Origin: an uncultured Collinsella sp.
Lineage (GTDB): Bacteria > Actinomycetota > Coriobacteriia > Coriobacteriales > Coriobacteriaceae
Length of the DNA: 59,142 nt
Assembly (NCBI GenBank): GCA_937995345.1
Contig: CALKKS010000025.1
Coordinates: forward strand, 1 to 59,142
Direction of reading: 5' to 3'
Under the pieces are notes generated by a model. It saw nothing but the letters and a program-made list of their open reading frames with translations. It was not told where the DNA came from and ran no database searches. Below, in pieces: positions 9,168 to 16,044 of this stretch; positions within the stretch are counted from its first letter, which is position 1; every line of letters begins with the position of its first letter. The position numbers and the translations under genes were made by a program.

Positions 9168-11636
9168 TCACAATGTACCCACACGCCTGAGCTTGCCGCT
9201 CCTGCGCGCCCTGCGGTACTTCGCATTGTGGTTTCCGTCGATGTGGACCGGAAATGCGAACGTGAGCGCCAGCGCATCCGCCATATTCGGTGACGCCAGC
9301 CCTCGCTTCTTCATCTCGTCTTTGCTCTCAAGCTGTAGCTTGCCCTTGCGATTGATGTACGCTTCCGGGCCCGTCAGCTCGTCAGCAAGCCCCTCGTCGT
9401 CGATAGAGCCGCCCTCTTCGAGCCATTTCTTGACCTCTGCCCACATCTCCGCCCGCTTATTCGCGTACTCGTCGCCGTCAGCTGCTTCAGCAAATGAGAC
9501 GAGCCGCCAGCCTGAGCGCCCCATGTCACGGCCTACCGAGTAGATACCAGTGCCGTAGCCCATATCGATAAAGACCGCCGTAGCGCCGTAGTCGTCTTGA
9601 TACTTCGCGATCTTCCTGCCGACAGCGAGGTCATTGTCATTCTTCGGTACCAGCTCCAACACCTTGCTGTACAGCCCCTGGCGCATGACGATAGCCAGCA
9701 TATCGCCGCCTGTCCATGCCGGGTCTACACCAATGATGACCGGTGCGAACTTGTAGAGCTTCTGCTCTAGCTCCCGCCTGAGTGCTACATCTACGAGCTG
9801 ACGAGAGATAAGCTGATTGTCGCTCGCCGACGGGAAGATACCACGAACATGAACTTTGAAGAAGTCACTGTCCTCGCCGTACTGCTCTTCCCACTCGCGA
9901 AGCTGCTGCTTATTGCTGATCGCGACGTTGCGCGAGTCAATCTGCCGCGTGTGCCACATTGCTTTTGCGCCGTGGAAGCACTCGTAGAACTTGCCTTGCG
10001 GGCGGGTCGGATTGCCGAACGCACACCAGATGATTTCTGTGTCCGAGTCAGTCATCGCACCTTCCGCGACATTCCAGATTTCATCATAGATTGCCGACGC
10101 CTCGTCGAAGAGCATCAGAATCCGCTTGCCTTGATTATGTAAGCCTGCGAATGCTTCCGGATTGTCCTTGCTCCACGGGATAGCATCGACGCGCCACGTG
10201 CGCTCGTGCCCTTCCTGCACGCAGAAAATCGACGTAGCTGTCAGCGTGAACATATCTCTCGCAATGAAGAGACGATACCACTTAGATAGCTCCGCCCATG
10301 TCTTAGCTCTCAGCTGCGCCTCGGTATTCGCAGTGACGACGCCGCGCGTATCCTCGTGCGTAGCCATCGCCCAGATGATTATCCAGCTGACGATAGCCGA
10401 GTTGTGCGTCACGATGAAATCACGCGCCTGATACAAGCCATCCTCATTATCGACCGTGATACACATGCCGTCATGCTCGCCAATAGGCTCTATTGACGCG
10501 ATGTAGCGTGCGCGGTATCTGTGCTGGATATCAGACTTGTACCGCTCTTTCCTGTGCTTGATCGAGAATGGGTTGAATGGCAAAGTCATCGTAATGCGGT
10601 AACACTCGCGACAATCCACGCGTTTACCGTCCTTGTAGTACCATCCCCGCTTGTTCGTCGGCTGCATTCTTGCCTTGCCGCCGAGAGAGCGTGCCATCCA
10701 CACCACGTCATCAGCCAGCCGCCCGCTCGTCGTAGAGTAGATGAGACTGCCAGCCTTGTTGACCTCGCCATCCGTATCCATCAGCCCACGCAGCACCTCG
10801 CGGCGCACTTTCGCCGTGTTGTACTTATAGGCAGTTGGGATGAATCTCTCAGACGAGCGAAGATCGAGCAGTCCATAGCTGCGAAGCCCCGCACTCATGC
10901 CGTGCACGTATACGACATCGCCGTCACACCGATTGCACACAAGCCCGAGTACTTCCAGATTCTCCTGAATCTCAAGATACGGCTTCGTGTAACGAGACGA
11001 GCCAACGCCGCCGTCGCCAATCCATACGCCTAAGTAGTACGGCGGCACATCTACGGCCTGCGCCGGATACGCAGCAGCCCCCTGAATCGGTATCTCCCAC
11101 TGCTTCGCATGAGGATTACTGCCAGCCTTGCGCGTGACACCGGCTTGCAGTATGTCAAGCGTGCTCATTACGCGCCAGTCTTTTCCCCTGCGTCGCTCGT
11201 TGCGGCCCTTGACCGCCCATAGGTGCCCGCTCGATACATCGAGATAAGCACCATCATCAAAATGTACTCTGTAGAACGGTATAGATTCATACCGCCTACA
11301 TTGAATGACCTTCGTCGCTTTTCCATCACTGCCAAATACGCAATCTCCCGGGCGGATATCGCCCCACTTGCGCTGACCGTCAGGCGTGTCGATAATATCG
11401 GTAAGCCGTTGAGCCTTGCCAATGCCATTTCCTGATGCAACGGCTTCACGAATAACAGAGTCCGGCGTCCTCAGCCCGTCGCGTATGTCGTTAAGTACAC
11501 CTTTCTGCCACTCGTCCGGCCCATTCTTGCCAGCCAGCTCCCCTTCGCCCCAAGGGAAAGCCGCCAGCACGAATTTGTACGGATCATGAGAGAACCCAGC
11601 GAGAAAAGCGACGAGATCAACAAATGTCTTACTCAT
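9168..11636 (-). CDS. terL: Terminase large subunit with embedded class-3 intein
   Basis: This 822-residue precursor has N-extein 1-74, intein 75-412 and C-extein 413-822. The mature enzyme would be 484 residues. The Walker A motif is split: GNGIGK ends the N-extein and SAIVSW begins the C-extein. Walker B with catalytic acid is RILMLFDEAS. The RNase-H-like nuclease carries IIGVDPAWTGGD, AVFIDMGYGTG and a final SPNMADALAL motif. The enzyme packages DNA using ATP and cuts concatemers. It overlaps the small subunit gene by 8 bp. Splicing is needed to restore the ATP site. Confidence 0.92.
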   Translation of the reverse strand: MSKTFVDLVAFLAGFSHDPYKFVLAAFPWGEGELAGKNGPDEWQKGVLNDIRDGLRTPDSVIREAVASGNGIGKAQRLTDIIDTPDGQRKWGDIRPGDCVFGSDGKATKVIQCRRYESIPFYRVHFDDGAYLDVSSGHLWAVKGRNERRRGKDWRVMSTLDILQAGVTRKAGSNPHAKQWEIPIQGAAAYPAQAVDVPPYYLGVWIGDGGVGSSRYTKPYLEIQENLEVLGLVCNRCDGDVVYVHGMSAGLRSYGLLDLRSSERFIPTAYKYNTAKVRREVLRGLMDTDGEVNKAGSLIYSTTSGRLADDVVWMARSLGGKARMQPTNKRGWYYKDGKRVDCRECYRITMTLPFNPFSIKHRKERYKSDIQHRYRARYIASIEPIGEHDGMCITVDNEDGLYQARDFIVTHNSAIVSWIIIWAMATHEDTRGVVTANTEAQLRAKTWAELSKWYRLFIARDMFTLTATSIFCVQEGHERTWRVDAIPWSKDNPEAFAGLHNQGKRILMLFDEASAIYDEIWNVAEGAMTDSDTEIIWCAFGNPTRPQGKFYECFHGAKAMWHTRQIDSRNVAISNKQQLREWEEQYGEDSDFFKVHVRGIFPSASDNQLISRQLVDVALRRELEQKLYKFAPVIIGVDPAWTGGDMLAIVMRQGLYSKVLELVPKNDNDLAVGRKIAKYQDDYGATAVFIDMGYGTGIYSVGRDMGRSGWRLVSFAEAADGDEYANKRAEMWAEVKKWLEEGGSIDDEGLADELTGPEAYINRKGKLQLESKDEMKKRGLASPNMADALALTFAFPVHIDGNHNAKYRRARRSGKLRRVGTL
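10401..11414 (-). other. Class-3 intein with LAGLIDADG homing endonuclease (338 aa)
   Basis: The insertion begins with Ala75 rather than Cys or Ser and ends VTHN followed by Ser413. The class-3 signature Trp-Cys-Thr is visible: W140 in GHLW (block B), C392 in GMCITVD (block F) and T410 just before the terminal H411-N412. Class-3 inteins use the block F Cys in place of residue 1. A LAGLIDADG-type endonuclease lies between the splicing blocks, with YYLGVWIGDGG and LRGLMDTDGE as its two motifs. All expected residues are present, so the element looks active. Confidence 0.88.
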
Positions 11637-12111
11637 CTACTCGCCCTCTCGCTTTCTCGATGATGCTGCCAAGGTCGACGTGGCCGCTCAACTCGACATC
11701 TCGCTTATCGCGGAACTCGTCCGGCTTACGATTCTTGAGCCAGAATATCTGTGCTGTAACGTCCGGTACAATCTGCTTCGTCACGCGCTTCGTTACGCGC
11801 ATCTCTGTGATACCCGTATCTTTGTCTGTGACCGGCTCCTGCGTGACCTCATCATACTCGTAGCCGAGTGCACGCTTGAGCATCGCATTCTCGACTTCAC
11901 GATCGACGACTTCTTTACCCTTTTTAATCGCGTCGGCAAATTCGGGAAATCTATTCTTCCACACGCACAGCGTACCTTTGTTAATGCCGATGTTGTGCGC
12001 TATCTGCTCGTCGCTGAGACCGTCACGCGCCCAGCCCTGCACCTTGAGCAGACTATCTCTATCAAGCCACTCTTCGTACTTGCCGCGTCTACCCGCTTTC
12101 TTTTCGCTCAT
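11629..12111 (-). CDS. terS: Terminase small subunit, 160 aa
   Basis: It has a helix-turn-helix near the N-terminus (LSDEQIAHNIGINKGTLCVWKNRFPEF), a central helical oligomerisation region (EVVDREVENAMLKRALGYEY) and a C-terminal part ending in AQIFWLKNRKPDEFRDK, all typical of small terminase proteins. The ATG at 12111 is preferred over an upstream GTG because of spacing to GGAGG. It recognises the packaging start site and hands DNA to the large subunit. Confidence 0.85.
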   Translation of the reverse strand: MSEKKAGRRGKYEEWLDRDSLLKVQGWARDGLSDEQIAHNIGINKGTLCVWKNRFPEFADAIKKGKEVVDREVENAMLKRALGYEYDEVTQEPVTDKDTGITEMRVTKRVTKQIVPDVTAQIFWLKNRKPDEFRDKRDVELSGHVDLGSIIEKARGRVDE

Positions 12112-12126
12112 CCATCTCACATCCTC

Positions 12127-12216
12127 CTACATTGAACCGCCGGTCACTATATTTACTAGCACGCCGATTACTATCAACGCCAGCGTCATCAATGCCATTA
12201 TCGGGTCATCTGTCAT
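12127..12216 (-). CDS. Tiny membrane protein, 29 aa
   Basis: MTDDPIMALMTLALIVIGVL begins a 29-residue peptide made of a short acidic head and one transmembrane helix. A GAGGATGTG ribosome site precedes it. It is similar in layout to the 28-residue peptide encoded just upstream, so the two look like paralogues. A lysis- or membrane-modifying role is possible, but nothing in the sequence proves function. Confidence 0.55.
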   Translation of the reverse strand: MTDDPIMALMTLALIVIGVLVNIVTGGSM

Positions 12217-12233
12217 ATATTTTCCACATCCTC

Positions 12234-12320
12234 CTACATCGCGATGATAGCCGCCGTCACGATCAGCGTGCCGACCATCGTCAGCGCAAGTATCGCTAGT
12301 ATCTGCAAATCTTCGCTCAT
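12234..12320 (-). CDS. Tiny membrane protein, 28 aa
   Basis: MSEDLQILAILALTMVGTLI starts a 28-residue peptide with an acidic N-terminus and one transmembrane helix. Its stop is followed by GGAGGATGTGG that serves the next small gene, so the two are translated in series. Its ATG overlaps the end of the DUF4406-type gene by 4 bp, which supports a real gene. Confidence 0.55.
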   Translation of the reverse strand: MSEDLQILAILALTMVGTLIVTAAIIAM

Positions 12321-12634
12321 TCTGCCGGCCTTTCATCGTAGTACATCACTTTGATGCCATACTGCTTTGCCGCCTCATGTTCTATCTTGCAACCTCGATA
12401 TTCGTACCAGTGGCCGACAAATAGAGCTACATCTGCTCCGCTGAGAAGCTCCAATGATTTGCCGAGGAACCACAGTGGCTTTGCATCATGTGGCGCTTCC
12501 TTGAAGAACGAGTCAATCACTTCAACATCCTCGCCCAGATCTTTCTTCGCATACTCGATCGCAGCACGGCGTTCTTTCTCAATGCACTCATCTGTCTTAT
12601 CGCGCATCGGCTGAGAGATAAACACTCTCGTCAT
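12317..12634 (-). CDS. DUF4406-type protein (nucleoside deoxyribosyltransferase-like), 105 aa
   Basis: The ATG at 12634 (MTRVFISQPM) follows GGAGAGTGATTGTA. The sequence FISQPMRDKTDECIEKER and GADVALFVGHWYEYRGCKIEHEAAKQYGIK match the pattern of DUF4406 proteins, which resemble nucleoside 2-deoxyribosyltransferases and are common in phages. A role in nucleotide metabolism or base salvage is suggested by the fold only. Confidence 0.75.
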   Translation of the reverse strand: MTRVFISQPMRDKTDECIEKERRAAIEYAKKDLGEDVEVIDSFFKEAPHDAKPLWFLGKSLELLSGADVALFVGHWYEYRGCKIEHEAAKQYGIKVMYYDERPAE

Positions 12635-12665
12635 TACAATCACTCTCCACTCTAATCTGCGCACG

Positions 12666-12752
12666 AAAAAAGACTAGCCAGATGACTAGTCCCTTTCGGT
12701 TCTCACATATATGCGCCTCTAAATAGGCGGTGCTATCTCAATAGCAGCTTAC
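12666..12752 (-). ncRNA. Structured leader or small RNA with terminator upstream of the terminase block
   Basis: Read on the minus strand, three hairpins follow each other: TGCTAT-TGAG-ATAGCA, CGCCT-ATTTAG-AGGCG, and GACTAG-TCATCTGG-CTAGTC followed by six T (stem at 12672-12677 and 12686-12691). A promoter-like sequence lies just upstream. It could be a small RNA of about 90 nt or an attenuated leader for the terminase operon. No coding frame of note is present. Confidence 0.5.
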
Positions 12753-12756
12753 CCTA

Positions 12757-12784
12757 CTAATATACCACATAAAATGCCGGTAAA
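12757..12784 (-). promoter_or_regulatory. Candidate late promoter P2
   Basis: On the minus strand TGTGGTATATTAG provides a -10-like element (TATTAG at 12757-12762), with the 12-mer TTTGCAAGTTTT just upstream at 12782-12793. The same 12-mer occurs at the same relative place in the candidate promoter at 13389-13417. The -35 (TTTACC) is weak, suggesting activation by the late regulator encoded upstream. Confidence 0.45.
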
Positions 12785-12810
12785 ACTTGCAAAGTTTTCC
12801 AAATTTCTTC

Positions 12811-13122
12811 TTACCATTCGTCGTGCCAGAAGGTTTTGTAGCAGTACGCCAGCGCCATCTCATGCCGTCCGCATACGATATGCTTCTTCTCAGTGTCCCA
12901 GCGATACGTAATCTGCGTGCCGTCTCGTCTGGCGCGTATCAGCTCGTCACCCTGCGGCGGTACAATCTCCCACTCTCGCGACTTGAGATACAGACACATG
13001 TCGATGAGGTCAACGAGCTTTATCAGCCCGCGCCACTCTGTCTGTACTTTGCCCTTGCGCTCTAACTTATGTACATCGTGCTGTGTCAGCTTCTTCGTCG
13101 TCGCGATCACTCCCAGATACAC
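12811..13122 (-). CDS. Small protein of unknown function, 103 aa
   Basis: Visible features are a basic helical N-terminus (HDVHKLERKGKVQTEWRG), a leucine/aspartate-rich helix (LIKLVDLIDMCLYLKSREW) and an Arg-rich middle (DELIRARRDGTQITYRW). No family recognised. The start is uncertain: the longest frame begins with GTG at 13122 directly below a 10-bp hairpin and no clear ribosome site is present. It is the first gene after the candidate late promoter. Confidence 0.55.
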   Translation of the reverse strand: MYLGVIATTKKLTQHDVHKLERKGKVQTEWRGLIKLVDLIDMCLYLKSREWEIVPPQGDELIRARRDGTQITYRWDTEKKHIVCGRHEMALAYCYKTFWHDEW

Positions 13123-13124
13123 GA

Positions 13125-13153
13125 AGAGGGCCTGCTGTAATTACAGGTCCTCT
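13125..13153. other. Inverted repeat/hairpin ahead of the 103-residue gene
   Basis: AGAGGGCCTG and CAGGTCCTCT form a 10-bp stem with one G-T pair around CTGTAATTA; an inner CTGTAATTACAG palindrome offers an alternative fold. No T-run follows on either strand, so it is not a standard terminator. It could be an operator or an RNA stem affecting translation of the gene that begins 3 bp away. Confidence 0.5.
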
Positions 13154-13233
13154 CGTGTGTAGAAAATCTAATCAGGAGGGTTATACAAAATGCCAGTGTT
13201 GAGAAAGAGAAACCATTGGCACGGGCTGGCTTT

Positions 13234-13310
13234 TGGAGTGCCTGCGCAGGACTCGAACCCGCTTCTCCGCACTATGCTATGCGGTGTGTTACCTCGTACA
13301 CCATCGGCAC
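13234..13310 (-). tRNA. tRNA-like sequence with aberrant acceptor and anticodon arms
   Basis: The 77-nt minus-strand sequence ends in TCCA and has a good T arm (GCGGG-TTCGAGT-CCTGC), a D arm (GTGT-ACGAGGTA-ACAC) and a 5-bp anticodon stem (CCGCA/TGCGG). However, the anticodon loop has 8 nt (TAGCATAG), so no anticodon can be assigned, and only the outer five acceptor pairs (GTGCC/GGCAC) form, with two mismatches and an extra base. It is either a degenerate phage tRNA or a tRNA-like element. Confidence 0.45.
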
Positions 13311-13388
13311 AATAAGCCGCGATTGCGGCCTATCCGTTGTCACTCTGTGGAGAGTTGACTCAACGCTTTCGGCTTTCACAAGCCTATG

Positions 13389-13417
13389 CTTATATACTAC
13401 CACACTTTTCAGCTCAA
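13389..13417 (-). promoter_or_regulatory. Candidate late promoter P1
   Basis: On the minus strand TTGAGC (13412-13417) and TATAAG (13389-13394) are 17 bp apart, with TGTGG just upstream of the -10. The 12-mer TTTGCAAGTTTT overlaps the -35 (13417-13428), as at the second candidate. It lies just past the terminator that ends the early operon and would drive the late genes. Confidence 0.55.
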
Positions 13418-13437
13418 AAACTTGCAAAATTTCAAAA

Positions 13438-13465
13438 TAAAAAAGGCGGGGCAATCGCTCCGCCT
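13438..13465 (-). terminator. Rho-independent terminator ending the early operon
   Basis: AGGCGG and CCGCCT form a stem (13444-13449 with 13460-13465), followed on the minus strand by TTTTTTATTTT. It is about 25 bp after the stop of the late-regulator gene. Confidence 0.85.
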
Positions 13466-13490
13466 GTGTGCTGTCATTTCAACCTCTCTC

Positions 13491-13952
13491 TTATGCTCTC
13501 AGCTCCTCAGCACTCACGACCCTCACCAGCCCATACTGACAAGCCAGCTCCGTCGCCATATGCCGGAACTCCTGCCGGATGCGGTACACAGTGCTCTCAT
13601 CCATTGCGCAGTGCGCCCCTGTCTCCACGGCGTTGTGCCCGCTATAGTAGTAGCGCATCGCATTGCTCTCCGTCGCTGGGCACTCAGCGTACAAGTGATT
13701 CACGATCGTGAGCCAGCGCTCTGGCATCCGTAGCGTCCAGCCATCATCCAGCGTGACCACTTTCAGCTCCGTTGCCAACCGCACGGCTTGCTGTGCTGTC
13801 GGGTCGCTCACAAACGCATGTCCCGCACATCCGCCGCTGTGTCCGCCAGGCTGTAGCCGCGCTTCTTTCACCGCCCTCTCGATACCACGCTGATTCCGCA
13901 GCACCTTCTCTACAAGTCTGTATGCTTTATTCCGTACATCCTGCTTCTTCAC
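13491..13952 (-). CDS. ArpU/RinA-type late transcription regulator, 153 aa
   Basis: The C-terminal half has a sigma-region-4-like helix-turn-helix (NAMRYYYSGHNAVETGAHCAM, then DESTVYRIRQEF), the hallmark of the ArpU/RinA/LmaC regulators that switch on late genes in phages of Gram-positive hosts. The N-terminal part is basic. It is the last gene of the early operon and lies immediately upstream of candidate late promoters sharing a 12-mer, a classical location for such a regulator. Confidence 0.75.
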   Translation of the reverse strand: MKKQDVRNKAYRLVEKVLRNQRGIERAVKEARLQPGGHSGGCAGHAFVSDPTAQQAVRLATELKVVTLDDGWTLRMPERWLTIVNHLYAECPATESNAMRYYYSGHNAVETGAHCAMDESTVYRIRQEFRHMATELACQYGLVRVVSAEELRA

Positions 13953-13970
13953 GTGCTCAATTCACCGTCC

Positions 13971-14177
13971 TCAGTCATCAAATAACGTTCTGTACAAATC
14001 CTCATTCCGCTCCCAATGTTTGCATCTCTTGCACTCATCAAGTGGCTCGTCTGTCATCGAATCAAAGTATCCGTAGCACAGATAGATTACCTTGCCTTTC
14101 GATGAGACCCATCTGTCCGCTGTGATACCTCTGCGCTTGACTTCACCCTTGCGTACCAGCTCACAATCGCTCTTCAT
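13971..14177 (-). CDS. Small protein with Cys motif, 68 aa
   Basis: The start MKSDCELVRKGEVKRRG at 14177 follows GGTGGTGATAGT. The N-terminal part is basic; near the C-terminus lies DECKRCKHWERNED, a CxxC that could bind metal together with an upstream Cys (IYLCYGYF). Unknown function; one of several Cys-bearing mini-proteins in this operon. Confidence 0.6.
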   Translation of the reverse strand: MKSDCELVRKGEVKRRGITADRWVSSKGKVIYLCYGYFDSMTDEPLDECKRCKHWERNEDLYRTLFDD

Positions 14178-14181
14178 ACTA

Positions 14182-14706
14182 TCACCACCACAATTCCATA
14201 AATCTATCTCGTGCGTCCGGCTGTGTCGCGTCAATCGTAAAGATTCCTTTCGGGATAGGCTCTATCTTTTGATAGATATCCTTGATTACTCGCTCCGGCA
14301 CGTAATGAAGACCGTCTTGAAAATACAAGCGCTTCTTGTTGCGTGTGAGAAGTGTATCGAGCGGAAGGCTCGAGAAGTCAAGCGCTATGATCTGAAACCC
14401 ATAAAGGTCAGCCATCTTCTTGTACCGATAGATGTAATCCTGCGTGAAATTGCAAGCATCAAAGAATGTGTTTGAGCCATTCTGCAAGCGCTCTTCCAGA
14501 AGCTGAAACGCAAGATTCCACACCTTCTTGTTGTTGTCCTGATTTATCTGCAAGCAAATGCGATTGTCTACAACTTCTTCTTTCGGCTCAGAGAATAAGA
14601 GCCTAAGATTATCAGGGCTGATTGACAGATACTCAAGCCCTAGCTCACGGATGAACGTTGACTTTCCAGACCCAGGTGCACCGTGCATCAACACCAAACG
14701 TTTCAT
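14182..14706 (-). CDS. P-loop kinase resembling polynucleotide kinase, 174 aa
   Basis: The N-terminus has a Walker A loop (GAPGSGKST, residues 9-17) followed by SPDNLRLLFSE, an arrangement seen in 5'-polynucleotide kinases and related AAA-33 kinases. FFDACNFTQDYIYRYKKMAD and a basic lid-like segment (LLTRNKKRLYFQ) follow. It may phosphorylate 5' ends of RNA or DNA, for example during repair of host-inflicted tRNA cuts; no ligase partner is visible in this window. Confidence 0.7.
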   Translation of the reverse strand: MKRLVLMHGAPGSGKSTFIRELGLEYLSISPDNLRLLFSEPKEEVVDNRICLQINQDNNKKVWNLAFQLLEERLQNGSNTFFDACNFTQDYIYRYKKMADLYGFQIIALDFSSLPLDTLLTRNKKRLYFQDGLHYVPERVIKDIYQKIEPIPKGIFTIDATQPDARDRFMELWW

Positions 14707-14716
14707 GCTATCACCT

Positions 14717-14911
14717 CTATACTTCTGCTACTAAGGCGTCATCCAGCATCCGCTTAACATCCTCATATTTCTCATCAACAAAGACTTTCTTCCCGCTATT
14801 GAAGCATATGAGCGTGCATCTGATTCCTTGCATCTTGCTGTCCTGAATATAATCCACACTGTACGGGTTGAACGCTATCTTGTTTCCGCAAATTCCGTAA
14901 AGCTCGATCAT
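14717..14911 (-). CDS. FlbD-like small protein, 64 aa
   Basis: The start MIELYGICGNKIAFNPYSVDY follows AAGGGGGCGATAGC and overlaps the preceding stop (ATGA). The pattern of short strands (TLICFNSGKKVFVDEKYEDVKRML) recalls FlbD-like proteins, which also occur in phages without flagellar function. Role unknown. Confidence 0.6.
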   Translation of the reverse strand: MIELYGICGNKIAFNPYSVDYIQDSKMQGIRCTLICFNSGKKVFVDEKYEDVKRMLDDALVAEV

Positions 14912-15069
14912 GCTATCGCCCCCTTCGCCGCTTGCACAAGTGCCCACAGTATCCACACTACCTCAGCCGCGCCGAGGATGCCGAGTGTAAAACCGAAGCC
15001 AGCCAGCGCGGCATATCGCAGCATCGTCAGCGTGCTGATCTCAATCTGTAGATTCGTGTTCCTCATCAT
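14908..15069 (-). CDS. Small membrane protein, 53 aa
   Basis: This short gene begins MMRNTNLQIEISTLTMLRYA after GGAGGAAATTTCGC and has one or two hydrophobic stretches (LAGFGFTLGILGAAEVVWIL). Its stop overlaps the next start as ATGA, and its start lies inside the preceding gene, which is the tight packing seen throughout this operon. Function unknown. Confidence 0.55.
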   Translation of the reverse strand: MMRNTNLQIEISTLTMLRYAALAGFGFTLGILGAAEVVWILWALVQAAKGAIA

Positions 15070-15280
15070 GCGAAATTTCCTCCTCGCATATCTTTCTTAT
15101 CTCCGCTTCGATATAATTCATGCATTCCGATGCGTCTGGCTTTGCTCCTGCCTTCCATTGCGGGCAAAACTGGCCGAATGGGCAATAATAGCAATCGGGT
15201 CTGTGAGCGTATTCCCAAAGCAAGCGGTCAAACATGCGCCTGTACAATCTTCTTTCTCGCTTTACTTCGAGGTCGTTCAT
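15041..15280 (-). CDS. Cys4 mini-protein, 79 aa
   Basis: A charged helical N-terminus (LEVKRERRLYRRMFDRLLWEY) is followed by CYYCPFGQFC and a fourth Cys 13 residues later, giving C-x2-C-x5-C-x13-C. This is one of four consecutive genes with the same architecture. Metal binding is likely; the partner is unknown. The ATG at 15280 overlaps the preceding stop. Confidence 0.65.
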   Translation of the reverse strand: MNDLEVKRERRLYRRMFDRLLWEYAHRPDCYYCPFGQFCPQWKAGAKPDASECMNYIEAEIRKICEEEISHDEEHESTD

Positions 15281-15525
15281 TCTATCCCCGCTTCCTCTCC
15301 CCATTCTTCGACGAACATTTCACTACAAGTAAGTCCCGTGTATTCATATTTGCTTTCACAAATAGATGCCAACGGGCAGGTCCAACAGCTGACACTATCC
15401 ACCATATTATCAGCAGCAATCCTCAGCGCTTTCTGGTACTTATTAATCAAGTCGTTCTGCTTATCAATCGTGTCGCACAATTCGAGCACTTTCTTCTTTA
15501 GTTCGTCAACAATCGTATTCGACAT
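15277..15525 (-). CDS. Cys4 mini-protein with coiled-coil N-terminus, 82 aa
   Basis: Residues 1-38 form a heptad-like helix (VDELKKKVLELCDTIDKQND), followed by CWTCPLASIC and a further Cys 10 residues on. Same architecture as the three neighbouring genes. Starts overlap stops (20 bp), indicating translational coupling. Confidence 0.65.
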   Translation of the reverse strand: MSNTIVDELKKKVLELCDTIDKQNDLINKYQKALRIAADNMVDSVSCWTCPLASICESKYEYTGLTCSEMFVEEWGEEAGIE

Positions 15526-15736
15526 CGCACTTCCCTCTTTCTTTCCATCCTTTTATGACAGTATCCATACACTCATCTACTTCATTTTGATTGCGTACTT
15601 TGCACTCGTACTCAAAGCTGCATAGGCGGCAGTCATCAAATTTACCTAGATAGTCAGACGCTGCATACTCAAGGGCTTTCTTGTACATCTTATTTTTATT
15701 ACGCAACTTCACCACCTTGTTCTGATTATTACTCAT
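15506..15736 (-). CDS. Cys4 mini-protein, 76 aa
   Basis: A basic N-terminus (VVKLRNKNKMYKKALEYAASD) leads to CRLCSFEYEC and DEC, giving C-x2-C-x5-C-x10-C. Third of the tandem set. The paralogues share layout more than sequence, suggesting rapid divergence. Confidence 0.65.
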   Translation of the reverse strand: MSNNQNKVVKLRNKNKMYKKALEYAASDYLGKFDDCRLCSFEYECKVRNQNEVDECMDTVIKGWKERGKCDVEYDC

Positions 15737-16044
15737 AAGCTAAACTTCTCCTTCCAGTATTTTTTGAGCTTTTCCGCACACTCACGATCTAGCAAACGCC
15801 CCTCACATTCTTTGCGCTTCGGACATTCATCACAATAATTCGAGAACCTATCAGCTAGGTAATCTAGTAATCTCTCATATTTATTAATCATCTCCAATGC
15901 TATGTCGTAATGAAAACGCTGTTCTTGTATGGTCTCTCTGTATATGTACGATTCATTTTCGATTATTCTTTCGATAATCTCGTCTTTCTCTCGCAACGCC
16001 TTTCTCAATTCACGGCCGTAGTATATAGCCGCGTTTCTACTCAT
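15733..16044 (-). CDS. Cys4 mini-protein, 103 aa
   Basis: A long charged helix (RELRKALREKDEIIERIIEN and beyond, residues about 10-65) precedes CDECPKRKECEGRLLDREC, a C-x2-C-x5-C-x8-C cluster. It is the first and longest of the tandem set. Overlaps both neighbours by 4 bp. Confidence 0.65.
   Translation of the reverse strand: MSRNAAIYYGRELRKALREKDEIIERIIENESYIYRETIQEQRFHYDIALEMINKYERLLDYLADRFSNYCDECPKRKECEGRLLDRECAEKLKKYWKEKFSL

Noticed and set aside
13190..13315. A 41-codon plus-strand ORF with AGGAGG ahead of it
   Set aside because: It lies antisense to the tRNA-like sequence, has no promoter, and its protein has no recognisable pattern. The ribosome-site match may be chance.
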